This document shows, in pieces, positions 30,000 to 37,541 of a stretch of DNA of 64,000 bases (position 1 is its first letter; the number at the start of each line of letters is the position of its first letter). Source of the stretch: DASYDU01 sp050248495 (lineage in GTDB: Bacteria; Planctomycetota; Planctomycetia; Pirellulales; Lacipirellulaceae); assembly GCA_050248495.1 (NCBI GenBank), contig JBFWSG010000011.1, forward strand, positions 62,001 through 126,000, written 5' to 3'. A model generated the notes under the pieces. That model did not search any database. It was not told the origin of the DNA and saw only the letters and a program-made list of their open reading frames with translations. The position numbers and the translations under genes are program-made.

Positions 30000-30077
30000 C
30001 GCTTGCTCAGTCGGGCCGGTGCGGTCTAAGCTCTAGCGGTTGTCATCAACTGTTGCATCCCACCGGCTCGTGCCTCC

Positions 30078-30491
30078 ATGACTCCCACCAAAGCTGTCAT
30101 CCTTGGTCTGTTTCTCAACGTTTCCGCCGTGCTGGTGATGGAGCGCGTGAAGAGTTTGTGGCGGGGGGCGCCCGCGGCCTTTGAGATGGAGGCCTGGCTT
30201 TGGTACGCGGTGATTGCCGTGGCGATCGTCGGGGCGCAGTTTTGCATCATCTGGGCGAGCCTCTCGGATGCGCTGCCAATGTTTGCCGTGATCAGCGGGT
30301 TCATCGCGGTGGTGCTGACGTTTTCGATGCTTAATGGTTGCCGGACGTCCGGGCGGTGGCCGACGTTGCTCGAAGGGCTCGCACTCGCGGCGTTTCTGGC
30401 GACGGCGTTTGCGTTTCAGCTGGTCAGCAGCCGGGCGGAGAAGGCACATCGGGAACGGTTGGGTGGGTCGGTGGAGTCGCGCGAGGGTTAG
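30078..30491 (+). CDS. Four-helix membrane protein, DMT-like outline
   Basis: A 137-residue protein that is almost entirely hydrophobic, with helices near residues 5-21, 40-62, 66-88 and 93-115 and a charged, soluble tail (SSRAEKAHRERLGGSVESREG). The four-helix size recalls small multidrug-resistance or half-DMT transporters, but the conserved Glu of SMR proteins in helix 1 is not evident. No ribosome site was seen before the ATG. It stands alone between unrelated genes. The function is not assigned. Confidence 0.6.
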   Translation: MTPTKAVILGLFLNVSAVLVMERVKSLWRGAPAAFEMEAWLWYAVIAVAIVGAQFCIIWASLSDALPMFAVISGFIAVVLTFSMLNGCRTSGRWPTLLEGLALAAFLATAFAFQLVSSRAEKAHRERLGGSVESREG

Positions 30492-30798
30492 GGTTTAGGG
30501 CAACGGCCTCGAAGCGGTTAGATTCGTCGTGACCGCCCGAGATTGGATGGGACGCGAACGGCCGTTCTTTGCCGAATTTGCCGCTCTTTCCAGGCCCAAG
30601 TCGAGCAGCCTCGAACTGCCACACCGACGCTTGCGTAGTGTGTAAAAAGTGTGTCGGGGCGGTCAACGCCGTGCTGGCATGCCGCTTCGGCCGCACTACC
30701 CACGGTCGATCCCTTTTCGGCCGTGCTGCTTTCCTGCAGCGATCGCGGCTACTATCTTTTCTAAGAATCCGTCGAACCGAGAACTGAGGAATCGTGCG
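30492..30798. other. 307-bp gap before the MoxR/Bat operon
   Basis: This gap should contain the promoter of the long MoxR/Bat operon. No consensus -35/-10 pair, palindrome or RNA motif stood out. A short GTGTGTAAAAAGTGTGTCG stretch lies near 30640. An upstream extension of the MoxR frame back to 30649 is open but lacks a ribosome site and is not taken as coding. Confidence 0.4.
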
Positions 30799-31827
30799 AT
30801 GTCTTCCGTAACTCCCACCACGAGCGGCGAGCAGCTCTCGCATGCCGATATCGAACAGCTCGCCACACGCATCAAAGCGCACAGCAAACCATTTCGCCAG
30901 TTGATCACCGAGGTCGGCAACACGATCGTCGGGCAGGAACAATTGATTCACCGGATGCTGGTGGGCCTCTTGGCGAACGGGCACCTGTTGATCGAAGGCG
31001 TGCCCGGCCTGGCGAAGACGACCGCCGTCGCCTGTTTGGCGAAAGCGATTCGCACCGGGTTCCAGCGGCTGCAGTTCACGCCGGACCTGTTGCCGGCTGA
31101 CCTGATCGGCACGCTGATCTACCGGCCGCAGGATCAGCAGTTCGTCGTCCAGAAAGGCCCGATCTTTTCGAACTTGATTCTGGCCGACGAAATCAATCGC
31201 GCGCCGGCCAAGGTGCAGAGCGCCTTGCTCGAAGCGATGCAGGAACGGCAAGTGACGATCGGCCACGAGACGTTCAAGCTGGATGAGCCGTTCCTGGTGA
31301 TGGCCACCCAGAACCCCGTCGAGCAGGAAGGCACCTATCCGCTCCCCGAAGCGCAGATGGACCGCTTCATGCTCAAGGTCGTGGTCGGCTATCCGAACCG
31401 CGACCAGGAGCTCTTGATCCTCGAGCGGATGTCGAAGACGCGGCAGACGATCGAGACACACGCAGTCACCTCGCCGGACGAAATCCTCGCGGCGCGGGCG
31501 CTGGTGGATCAGATCTATGTCGATCGCAAGGTGCAGGAATACATCGTCGACCTGGTGCTCGCCACGCGGAAGCCGAAGGCCTATGGCCTGGACCTGGACG
31601 AGCTGATCCAATACGGCGCATCGCCGCGGGCGACGATCTATCTGACGCTGGCCGCCAAGGCGAACGCCTTCCTCCACGGCCGCGGCCATGTGTTGCCGCA
31701 GGATGTGAAGGAAATGGCGCTCGACGTGCTGCGGCATCGCGTGATCCTCACGTACGAAGCCGAGGCGGAGGAGAAGACATCGGATGACGTGATTCGCACG
31801 ATTCTGGATGCGATTCGAGTGCCCTAG
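30799..31827 (+). CDS. moxR: MoxR-family AAA ATPase
   Basis: A 342-residue ATPase of the MoxR subfamily (AAA_3). GAGGA lies eight bases before the ATG at 30799. Walker A is GVPGLAKT (about residues 69-76), Walker B is LILADEINRAPAK with ALLEAMQE following, sensor 1 is ATQNPVEQEGTYPLPEAQMDRF, and the C-terminal lid is complete. MoxR ATPases work with von Willebrand A domain proteins as chaperones in metal insertion, complex assembly and stress tolerance. The seven genes downstream, all in the same direction, form the matching DUF58/Bat set, so this is the first gene of the aerotolerance-type operon. Confidence 0.95.
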   Translation: MSSVTPTTSGEQLSHADIEQLATRIKAHSKPFRQLITEVGNTIVGQEQLIHRMLVGLLANGHLLIEGVPGLAKTTAVACLAKAIRTGFQRLQFTPDLLPADLIGTLIYRPQDQQFVVQKGPIFSNLILADEINRAPAKVQSALLEAMQERQVTIGHETFKLDEPFLVMATQNPVEQEGTYPLPEAQMDRFMLKVVVGYPNRDQELLILERMSKTRQTIETHAVTSPDEILAARALVDQIYVDRKVQEYIVDLVLATRKPKAYGLDLDELIQYGASPRATIYLTLAAKANAFLHGRGHVLPQDVKEMALDVLRHRVILTYEAEAEEKTSDDVIRTILDAIRVP

Positions 31828-31840
31828 GCACGCGAAACGA

Positions 31841-31891
31841 CGGGTGGGGGCAGACATGCTTACGCCGACGTCGGCGAAAGCATGGCACCCG
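31841..31891. repeat. 30-bp near-perfect palindrome with GGGTG/CACCC ends
   Basis: CATGCTT, a central self-complementary 14-mer CGCCGACGTCGGCG and AAGCATG make a palindrome at 31855-31884, interrupted only by an A-A mismatch (31862/31877). It is bracketed by CGGGTG and CACCCG. The hairpin lies between moxR and the DUF58 gene and could attenuate transcription or stabilise the upstream mRNA. Its boundaries resemble those of the element at 6033-6120. Confidence 0.6.
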
Positions 31892-31956
31892 TTGGAGCGT
31901 GTTTTGCATTCGTCGATTGATTCCGACATCGATCGCGTCGCAAGCGACGCGGCTAA

Positions 31957-32850
31957 ATGGATGAAATTGGTCCCATGCTTCCCCGCGAAATCATCAAGAA
32001 GATCCGCCGCATCGAGATCCACACGTCGCACATCGTCGACGAGCTCTTGGCCGGGCAGTGGAACTCGGCGTTCAAGGGCCGCGGTATCGAGTTCGAAGAA
32101 GTGCGGCCGTACCAGATCGGCGACGACGTCCGGGCGATTGACTGGAACGTGACGGCGCGGACCGGTCGGCCGTTCGTGAAGCTATTCCGCGAGGAACGCG
32201 AAATGGCCTGCATGCTGCTCGTGGACATGAGCGCGTCGCAGAGCCTGGGCACGCACTGGCAGACGAAGCGCGAGCTCGTAACCGAGCTGAGCGCGACGCT
32301 GGCCTTCTCGGCAATCAAGAGCAACGACAAGGTCGGGCTCACGCTATTTACGGACGGGATCGAAAAGCATGTGCCGGCCCGCAAAGGCACGCGGCACGTG
32401 CTGCGGATCATCCGCGAGCTGTTGTATTGCGAACCGATGGGGCAGGGCACCAGTCTCCGCAAGGCGCTCGAGCATTTGAATCGCACGGCCTCCCGGCGGA
32501 CGGTGGTGTTTCTGGTGAGCGATTTCCAGGACGCCGGGTACGAGCGGGCGCTCAAGGTCGCGCGGCGGAAGCACGACGTGATTCCGCTGGTGGTTGCCGA
32601 CGAGCGTGAATTCACGATGCCGCCGATCGGGCTCGTGCGGCTCCGCGACGCCGAGACGGGCAAGATGATCGCACTCGACACGTTCAGCCAGGCGAATCGC
32701 CGCGCGTACGAACGCGTGAAACGACAACAGGCCGAGCAACGGGATGCACTGTTCCGCAAATTGCATCTCGATCCAATTCATATTTATACGGGCGAAGACT
32801 TTGTGGAGCCGCTGCGACGGTTCTTCCACCGGCGGGAACGGCAGCGATGA
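31957..32850 (+). CDS. DUF58 von Willebrand-like protein
   Basis: A 297-residue protein of the DUF58 family, usual partner of MoxR. The conserved block RGIEFEEVRPYQIGDDVRAIDWNVTARTGRPFVKLFREERE (about residues 42-83) is diagnostic. It leads into a vWA-type fold with LLVDMSASQSLG, in which the MIDAS DxSxS is reduced to DMSAS. Two ATG codons are possible (31957 and 31975); the second gives a start MLPREIIKKIR closer to the family. The stop overlaps the next start in ATGA (32847-32850). It probably acts at the cytoplasmic face with MoxR. Confidence 0.93.
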   Translation: MDEIGPMLPREIIKKIRRIEIHTSHIVDELLAGQWNSAFKGRGIEFEEVRPYQIGDDVRAIDWNVTARTGRPFVKLFREEREMACMLLVDMSASQSLGTHWQTKRELVTELSATLAFSAIKSNDKVGLTLFTDGIEKHVPARKGTRHVLRIIRELLYCEPMGQGTSLRKALEHLNRTASRRTVVFLVSDFQDAGYERALKVARRKHDVIPLVVADEREFTMPPIGLVRLRDAETGKMIALDTFSQANRRAYERVKRQQAEQRDALFRKLHLDPIHIYTGEDFVEPLRRFFHRRERQR

Positions 32851-33830
32851 GGCACACCATGGCTTTTCGATACCTATATATAGGGATGCTGCTGGCGGTC
32901 CTGCCGGGCCTGGCCGCGGCTGCGCCGCCCCAAAGCGTCGTTGCCGATGGGCCGGTCAAGGTGAATGCCCGCGTCGATCGCGAAACGGCCCAGGTGGCCG
33001 AGCCGATCCGGCTTACGCTCACCGTGGAAGCGCCTCAAGGCACACGCGTCGAACTGCCGCAGCTTGGCAAGCAGCTGGGCGACTATTCGGCTCGCGGCAT
33101 CGAGCGGACCGAAGATATTCCCGTAGATGAGAGTGGCAAACAGCGACAGTGGTCCCTCTCGGCCGTGCTCGACACGGTGAAGACAGGCGCGATCACGATT
33201 CCGCCGCTCGAAGTGCACTACGCGACCGACGCCAAGTCGCCCACGTTCAAATCTCTCGCCACGAAGCCAATCAAGGTCGCCATCCAGAGCGTGCTAGAGA
33301 ATCGGGCCGACCCGACGAAGTTCCGCGACATCAAGGAAACCGTTGACGTCGCCCTGCCGGCGAACCACTCGTATGCCTGGTTGGGCTGGACGGCCGCGGG
33401 CGTTGGCGGCGCGGTTGCCGTCGCGCTGGCGACTCTGGCAATCGTGAAGCGAAAGCAAGGGCCGTCGCCCGCCGAATGGGCGCTCACCGCAATCGCCGAC
33501 CTGCGCCAGCTGCCGATCGCCAGCAGCGCCGACGCCGAAGCCGCCTACAACGAAATCGTCGACGTGATCCGCGAATACGTCGAGCTGGAATTCAACCTTC
33601 CGGTGCTCGCCAAGACGACGCGTGAATTTCTCACCGAGACGACGAAGCTCGTGAAGCTTGAACCCACGACGCGCGAACGACTGGGCGCGCTGGCCTCGAT
33701 CGCGGACGAAATCAAGTTCGCACGGCTGGGCGTGGGCGAGCCGCAAGTTCGCCAGGCGCTCGACCAGGCCGAAGCGTTCATCCACGAGTGCGAAGTCTTT
33801 CAACGCGCCGCTCGGAAGGAGGCTGCGTGA
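32847..33830 (+). CDS. Membrane protein of the Bat operon (BatD-like N-terminus, DUF4381-like)
   Basis: A 327-residue protein with a signal peptide (residues 1-26, ending AAA). An extracytoplasmic beta-sandwich follows (about 30-150: VKVNARVDRETAQVAEPIRLTL), similar in outline to a single BatD immunoglobulin-like unit. One transmembrane helix lies at about 173-197 (WTAAGVGGAVAVALATLAIV), and a cytosolic helical tail (200-327) contains EWALTAIADLRQLP and YVELEFNLPVLAKTTREFL, as in DUF4381 proteins. It is translationally coupled to the DUF58 gene (ATGA) and to the next gene (TGATG). It probably anchors or organises the vWA proteins. Confidence 0.82.
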   Translation: MRHTMAFRYLYIGMLLAVLPGLAAAAPPQSVVADGPVKVNARVDRETAQVAEPIRLTLTVEAPQGTRVELPQLGKQLGDYSARGIERTEDIPVDESGKQRQWSLSAVLDTVKTGAITIPPLEVHYATDAKSPTFKSLATKPIKVAIQSVLENRADPTKFRDIKETVDVALPANHSYAWLGWTAAGVGGAVAVALATLAIVKRKQGPSPAEWALTAIADLRQLPIASSADAEAAYNEIVDVIREYVELEFNLPVLAKTTREFLTETTKLVKLEPTTRERLGALASIADEIKFARLGVGEPQVRQALDQAEAFIHECEVFQRAARKEAA

Positions 33831-34936
33831 TGTTTTTCAGCCCCTGGTACTTCTTGCTGTTTCTGCTGCTGCCGCTGGTGGCGTGGCGATTGTGGTCGCG
33901 GACGCGCGACATCGCCGTGCCGTTCAGCTCGACGCAGTTCGCGCTCGATTTGAAGCCGACGTGGCGACAACGATTGGCCTGGGTGCCCGCGGCGCTGACG
34001 CTTGTGGCGGTCACGCTGCTCGTCATCGCCTTGGCTCGGCCCCGCGAAGGGCGCGAGCAGACGATTGTGGACGCCGACGGCATCGCCATCGAGATGGTCG
34101 TCGACCGTTCGGGCAGCATGCAGGCGATGGATTTTCAGATCGACGGCAAGCACGTCGATCGGCTGACCGCGATCAAGAATGTGGCCGGACGGTTCGTGGC
34201 CGGCGATGAAGCCGCTGCGGCCAACAAGCCCAGCGAAGACAAGCAAAGCCTCACCGGGCGCGTCAGCGACCTGGTGGGCTTGGTAACATTCGGCGGGTTT
34301 GCCGACGCCGTGACGCCGCCGACGCTCGACCACGCGTTCGTGCTGGCTCAGCTAAACAACCAGGAAATCGTCTCTCGCCGCGACGAAGACGGCACTGCGA
34401 TTGGCGACGCGATCAGCCTCGCGGTAGAGAAGCTCAATACGCTGGACAACCATAAGAAGGAAAAAGTCAAAAGCAAGGTGATGATCCTGCTCACCGACGG
34501 CGAGAACAACGCCGGCGAAGTGGATCCGATCCAGGCGGCCGAGCTGGCCAAGAAAATGGGCATCAAGATCTACACGATCGGCGTCGGCACACGCGGCGAG
34601 GCGCCGATGCCGGTCCGCAATCCGTTCACCGGTCGGTTGGATATGCAGTGGGTTCCAGTGAGCATCGATGAAGAGACGCTCACGAAGATCGCCGACACGA
34701 CGGGCGGCAAGTATTTCCGGGCCACCGACACCGAGTCGCTGGCGGCGATTTACAAGGAAATCGATCAGCTCGAAAAGACGAGCATCGAGGCGCGGCATTT
34801 CGTCGACTACCGCGAGTTGGCGATTCAGGGCTCGCACGTCGGTGGCTGGGCGCTGCCGCCGCTGGTGCTCGTGGCGCTGGGGCTGCTCGTGGGGCGGGTG
34901 GTATTGAGCAATACGGTGTTTCGGGAGTTTGCGTAG
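33830..34936 (+). CDS. batA: BatA-like membrane vWA protein
   Basis: A 368-residue protein. AAGGAGG lies seven bases before the ATG at 33830, whose A is the last base of the preceding TGA. Two N-terminal membrane helices (residues 5-22 and 58-77) are followed by a vWA domain with an intact MIDAS (VVDRSGSM, about 101-108; GTAIGDAI; LLTDGENNAG). The loop with NPFTGRLDMQWVPVSIDEETL matches BatA proteins, and a C-terminal membrane helix is present (about 338-360). BatA and BatB are thought to assemble with MoxR in oxidative-stress protection. Confidence 0.93.
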   Translation: MFFSPWYFLLFLLLPLVAWRLWSRTRDIAVPFSSTQFALDLKPTWRQRLAWVPAALTLVAVTLLVIALARPREGREQTIVDADGIAIEMVVDRSGSMQAMDFQIDGKHVDRLTAIKNVAGRFVAGDEAAAANKPSEDKQSLTGRVSDLVGLVTFGGFADAVTPPTLDHAFVLAQLNNQEIVSRRDEDGTAIGDAISLAVEKLNTLDNHKKEKVKSKVMILLTDGENNAGEVDPIQAAELAKKMGIKIYTIGVGTRGEAPMPVRNPFTGRLDMQWVPVSIDEETLTKIADTTGGKYFRATDTESLAAIYKEIDQLEKTSIEARHFVDYRELAIQGSHVGGWALPPLVLVALGLLVGRVVLSNTVFREFA

Positions 34937-34977
34937 TTAGCGGCGGGTGAGGCCCGTCCGCTCAATGGATAAGAATC

Positions 34978-36081
34978 ATGGGTGACTTTCAGATTGGAAA
35001 TCCAACGCAGGTCCAGTGGCTGTGGCTCGTAGCCGTCTGCCTGGGGGCGATCGTGTTCGCGGCGGCCGCTCAGCGGCGGGCCCGGACCCGGTTCGCCACG
35101 TCGAACTTGATCCGCCGCGTGTTGCCGCCGACGCAACGACTCCGGCGATCCGTCGGGGGCGCGCTCGTAACCGCGGCAATGGTGCTGATGGTGCTCGCGC
35201 TGGTCGATATTCGCTGGGGCAAAGTCTGGCGCGACGTGCCGCAGAAGGGCATCGAGGTCGTGTTCGTGCTGGACGTCTCGCGGTCGATGCTGGCTGACGA
35301 CGCCGCTCCGAACCGGCTAGAACGGGCCAAGCAGCAGATCAAGGACACGGTCGACGAAATGGCGGGCGACCGCGTGGGGCTGGTGGTGTTCGCCGGCGAC
35401 GTGCGGCAGCAGATACCGCTCACGACACATTACGACGATTTCAAGCAGCGGCTGGATGAAGTCGGTCCGCACAACGTGCGCCGCGGCGGCTCGGACCTGG
35501 CGAGCGCGATCGACGCTGCGTCCCACGCGTTTCTGACCAAGAGCAACGCCCACAAGGCGATGGTGATCTTCACCGACGGCACGGAGCAGACGGCGGAACC
35601 GCTCGCCGCCGCCCGCAAGGCCCACGAAGAGAGCGGCGTGCGGATCTTCACCGTCGGCCTGGGCGATATGGACAAGGGATCGCGGATCCCGGTCGAGTCG
35701 CAGAACCACGCCGACTATTTGGAGCACGACGGCCAATTGGTCTGGTCGAAGCTCAACGGCGAAGTGCTCAAGCAGGTGGCCACGGACACCGATGGGGCGT
35801 ATGTGCCGGCGGGCACCAAGCAGGTGAACATGGCCGACGTGTACCACAAATACATCGCGGGCGTCGAACAGACGGAATTTGAAACCGCGAAGATCAATCA
35901 GTACGAAGCGCGGTTCCAATGGTTTCTGCTGCCGGCGCTGATGCTGCTGCTGGCCGAGATCGTGATCACGACCTGGCCCGCGCGGGGCGCCGTGAGCCGG
36001 GCCGCCGCATTCTCGCATCAGAAGGCGCCCGCGCATCCCGGACACAAGACTTCCAGCCCTCACCAATCCACGGCAGCATAA
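34978..36081 (+). CDS. batB: BatB-like membrane vWA protein
   Basis: A 367-residue protein with N-terminal helices (about residues 12-28 and 58-78), a vWA domain with MIDAS residues VLDVSRSM (about 98-105), SDLASAID and FTDGTEQT, and a C-terminal membrane helix (about 322-340, WFLLPALMLLLAEIVI). The GVRIFTVGLGDMDKGSRIPV block is typical of BatB. The tail after residue 345 is Ala/His/Pro-rich and specific to this protein. It is 41 bp downstream of batA and upstream of a TPR protein, the normal Bat order. Confidence 0.93.
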   Translation: MGDFQIGNPTQVQWLWLVAVCLGAIVFAAAAQRRARTRFATSNLIRRVLPPTQRLRRSVGGALVTAAMVLMVLALVDIRWGKVWRDVPQKGIEVVFVLDVSRSMLADDAAPNRLERAKQQIKDTVDEMAGDRVGLVVFAGDVRQQIPLTTHYDDFKQRLDEVGPHNVRRGGSDLASAIDAASHAFLTKSNAHKAMVIFTDGTEQTAEPLAAARKAHEESGVRIFTVGLGDMDKGSRIPVESQNHADYLEHDGQLVWSKLNGEVLKQVATDTDGAYVPAGTKQVNMADVYHKYIAGVEQTEFETAKINQYEARFQWFLLPALMLLLAEIVITTWPARGAVSRAAAFSHQKAPAHPGHKTSSPHQSTAA

Positions 36082-36113
36082 TTGGCCACTGGCAATTCAT
36101 CGGCAGCGATCGT

Positions 36114-37484
36114 ATGAACGCAATTCATAACACCATCTGTGCCAGTCTCGTGCTTGCCGGCCTGGCGAGCGGCGGGACGCTATACGCCGCCGACGCCGAG
36201 CGCGAGTTCGCGCGGGGCGTGAACGAGGCAAACGCGAAGCTCCGCGGCGGCGACGTGGACGGTGCGCTCCAGCAGTACACCAACGTCCGCAACTTGCAGC
36301 CCGAGAGTGCCGATCTGTCGTACAACATGGCCGTCGCCCAGTATCGCAAGGGCGACATGGCTGCAGCCGAGCCGTTGTTCCAGGCGGCCGCGATCAGCGA
36401 GAACGATTCACTGGCGGCCAAGGCCCGCTACAACCTGGGCAACTGCAACTACGCCGAAGGGCTCAAGCTGTCGCAGCAGGACCGCCCCGCGGCGATCCTC
36501 GAGCTCGAATCGGCCATCGACCACTACCGCAGCTCGCTCGAGGTCGACACGGACAACGCCGATGCCCGGGCGAACATCGAATTGGCCTCGCAATTGATCG
36601 ACAAGCTGCGCCAAGAAGAGAAGCAGCAGCAAGAGCAACAGCAGAATCAACAGAATCAGCAACAAGACCAGCAGCAGAATCAAGAGCAGCAGTCGAACGA
36701 CCAGCAACAAAACAACCAACAGCAAAACTCGCAAGACCAACAACAGCAAGACAAGAAACAGGATCAAAACGAGCAAAACCAGCAGAACGAACAGCAGCAA
36801 AACCAAGAACAGCAAAACAAGGACAAGCAAAACCAAGATCAGCAGAGCAAAGATCAAGAGTCGAAGGACCAGAAGTCGGAGAACGAACAGCAGAAAGACC
36901 AGCAACAGCAAGAGCAGAAGAACAAGGATCAGCAGCAGCAAGACTCCCAATCGCAATCGCCACAGGACAAGCAGCAGGAGCAGCAACAAAACAAATCCGA
37001 GCAGCAACAGAAGCAAGATCAGCAAAACAAAGACCAATCCCAACAGGATCAGGCGTCGAAATCAGACGAGCACAAGCAGGACCAACAGAAGCAAGACGAA
37101 CAGAAACAAGACTCCGCTGAGCAGAACCAGCAGGAGTCGGCGCAGCAGGAACATTCGCAAAGCGACCAGAAACAGCAGCCGCAGAGCCGCTCCCAGCGCC
37201 CCCAACCGCAGCAGCAAAAGGGCGAGCCTGAACCCGAGGAATCGAAGGAACAAAAAGGCCAGCAGCCGCCGCAGGGCGAGCTGAAATCAGCCACCGAGGA
37301 AGAGGCACAGGACGGCAAGGACAAAAAACCGATCGCGGCCTTCGATCCGTCGAAGGACGGCGAGATGACACAGGAAGAAGCGGAAAAGATGCTGCAGGCG
37401 ATCCGCGACCGCGAGATGTTGCGGCGGTATCACCAGCGTCAACAGGAAACGCAGCGCTACATCCCGGTAGATCGGGATTGGTGA
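36114..37484 (+). CDS. batC: BatC-like TPR protein with long Gln-rich region
   Basis: A 456-residue exported protein. A signal peptide (residues 1-25, ending YAA) precedes three TPR-type repeats (about 27-165: SYNMAVAQYRKGDMAAAEPLF, YNLGNCNYAEG, and a further degenerate unit). From about residue 170 to 395 the chain is extreme low complexity made of Gln, Asn, Lys, Asp, Glu and Ser. An ordered end follows (about 405-456, DPSKDGEMTQEEAEKMLQAIRDREML) resembling the conserved C-terminus of BatC-like proteins. CAG and CAA codons are mixed, so selection at the protein level is more likely than simple repeat slippage. Its role is probably a periplasmic scaffold for the Bat complex. Confidence 0.88.
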   Translation: MNAIHNTICASLVLAGLASGGTLYAADAEREFARGVNEANAKLRGGDVDGALQQYTNVRNLQPESADLSYNMAVAQYRKGDMAAAEPLFQAAAISENDSLAAKARYNLGNCNYAEGLKLSQQDRPAAILELESAIDHYRSSLEVDTDNADARANIELASQLIDKLRQEEKQQQEQQQNQQNQQQDQQQNQEQQSNDQQQNNQQQNSQDQQQQDKKQDQNEQNQQNEQQQNQEQQNKDKQNQDQQSKDQESKDQKSENEQQKDQQQQEQKNKDQQQQDSQSQSPQDKQQEQQQNKSEQQQKQDQQNKDQSQQDQASKSDEHKQDQQKQDEQKQDSAEQNQQESAQQEHSQSDQKQQPQSRSQRPQPQQQKGEPEPEESKEQKGQQPPQGELKSATEEEAQDGKDKKPIAAFDPSKDGEMTQEEAEKMLQAIRDREMLRRYHQRQQETQRYIPVDRDW

Positions 37485-37497
37485 GGCTGGAAGACTG

Positions 37498-37525
37498 TTA
37501 GTTGTTAGTTGTCAGTAGTTAGTCG
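37498..37525. repeat. Four tandem heptamers of TTAGTTG type
   Basis: Between the batC-like and batD genes lie TTAGTTG (37498-37504), TTAGTTG (37505-37511), TCAGTAG (37512-37518) and TTAGTCG (37519-37525). The tract ends 16 bases before the next start codon and occupies the usual ribosome-site region, which may limit translation of the following gene. Confidence 0.55.
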
Positions 37526-37541
37526 TGCAATTGAAATCAAC

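Noticed and set aside
36615..37300. Simple CAG microsatellite expansion
   Set aside because: Codons are mixed CAG/CAA with interspersed Asn, Lys, Asp and Glu, so it is not a pure trinucleotide tract.
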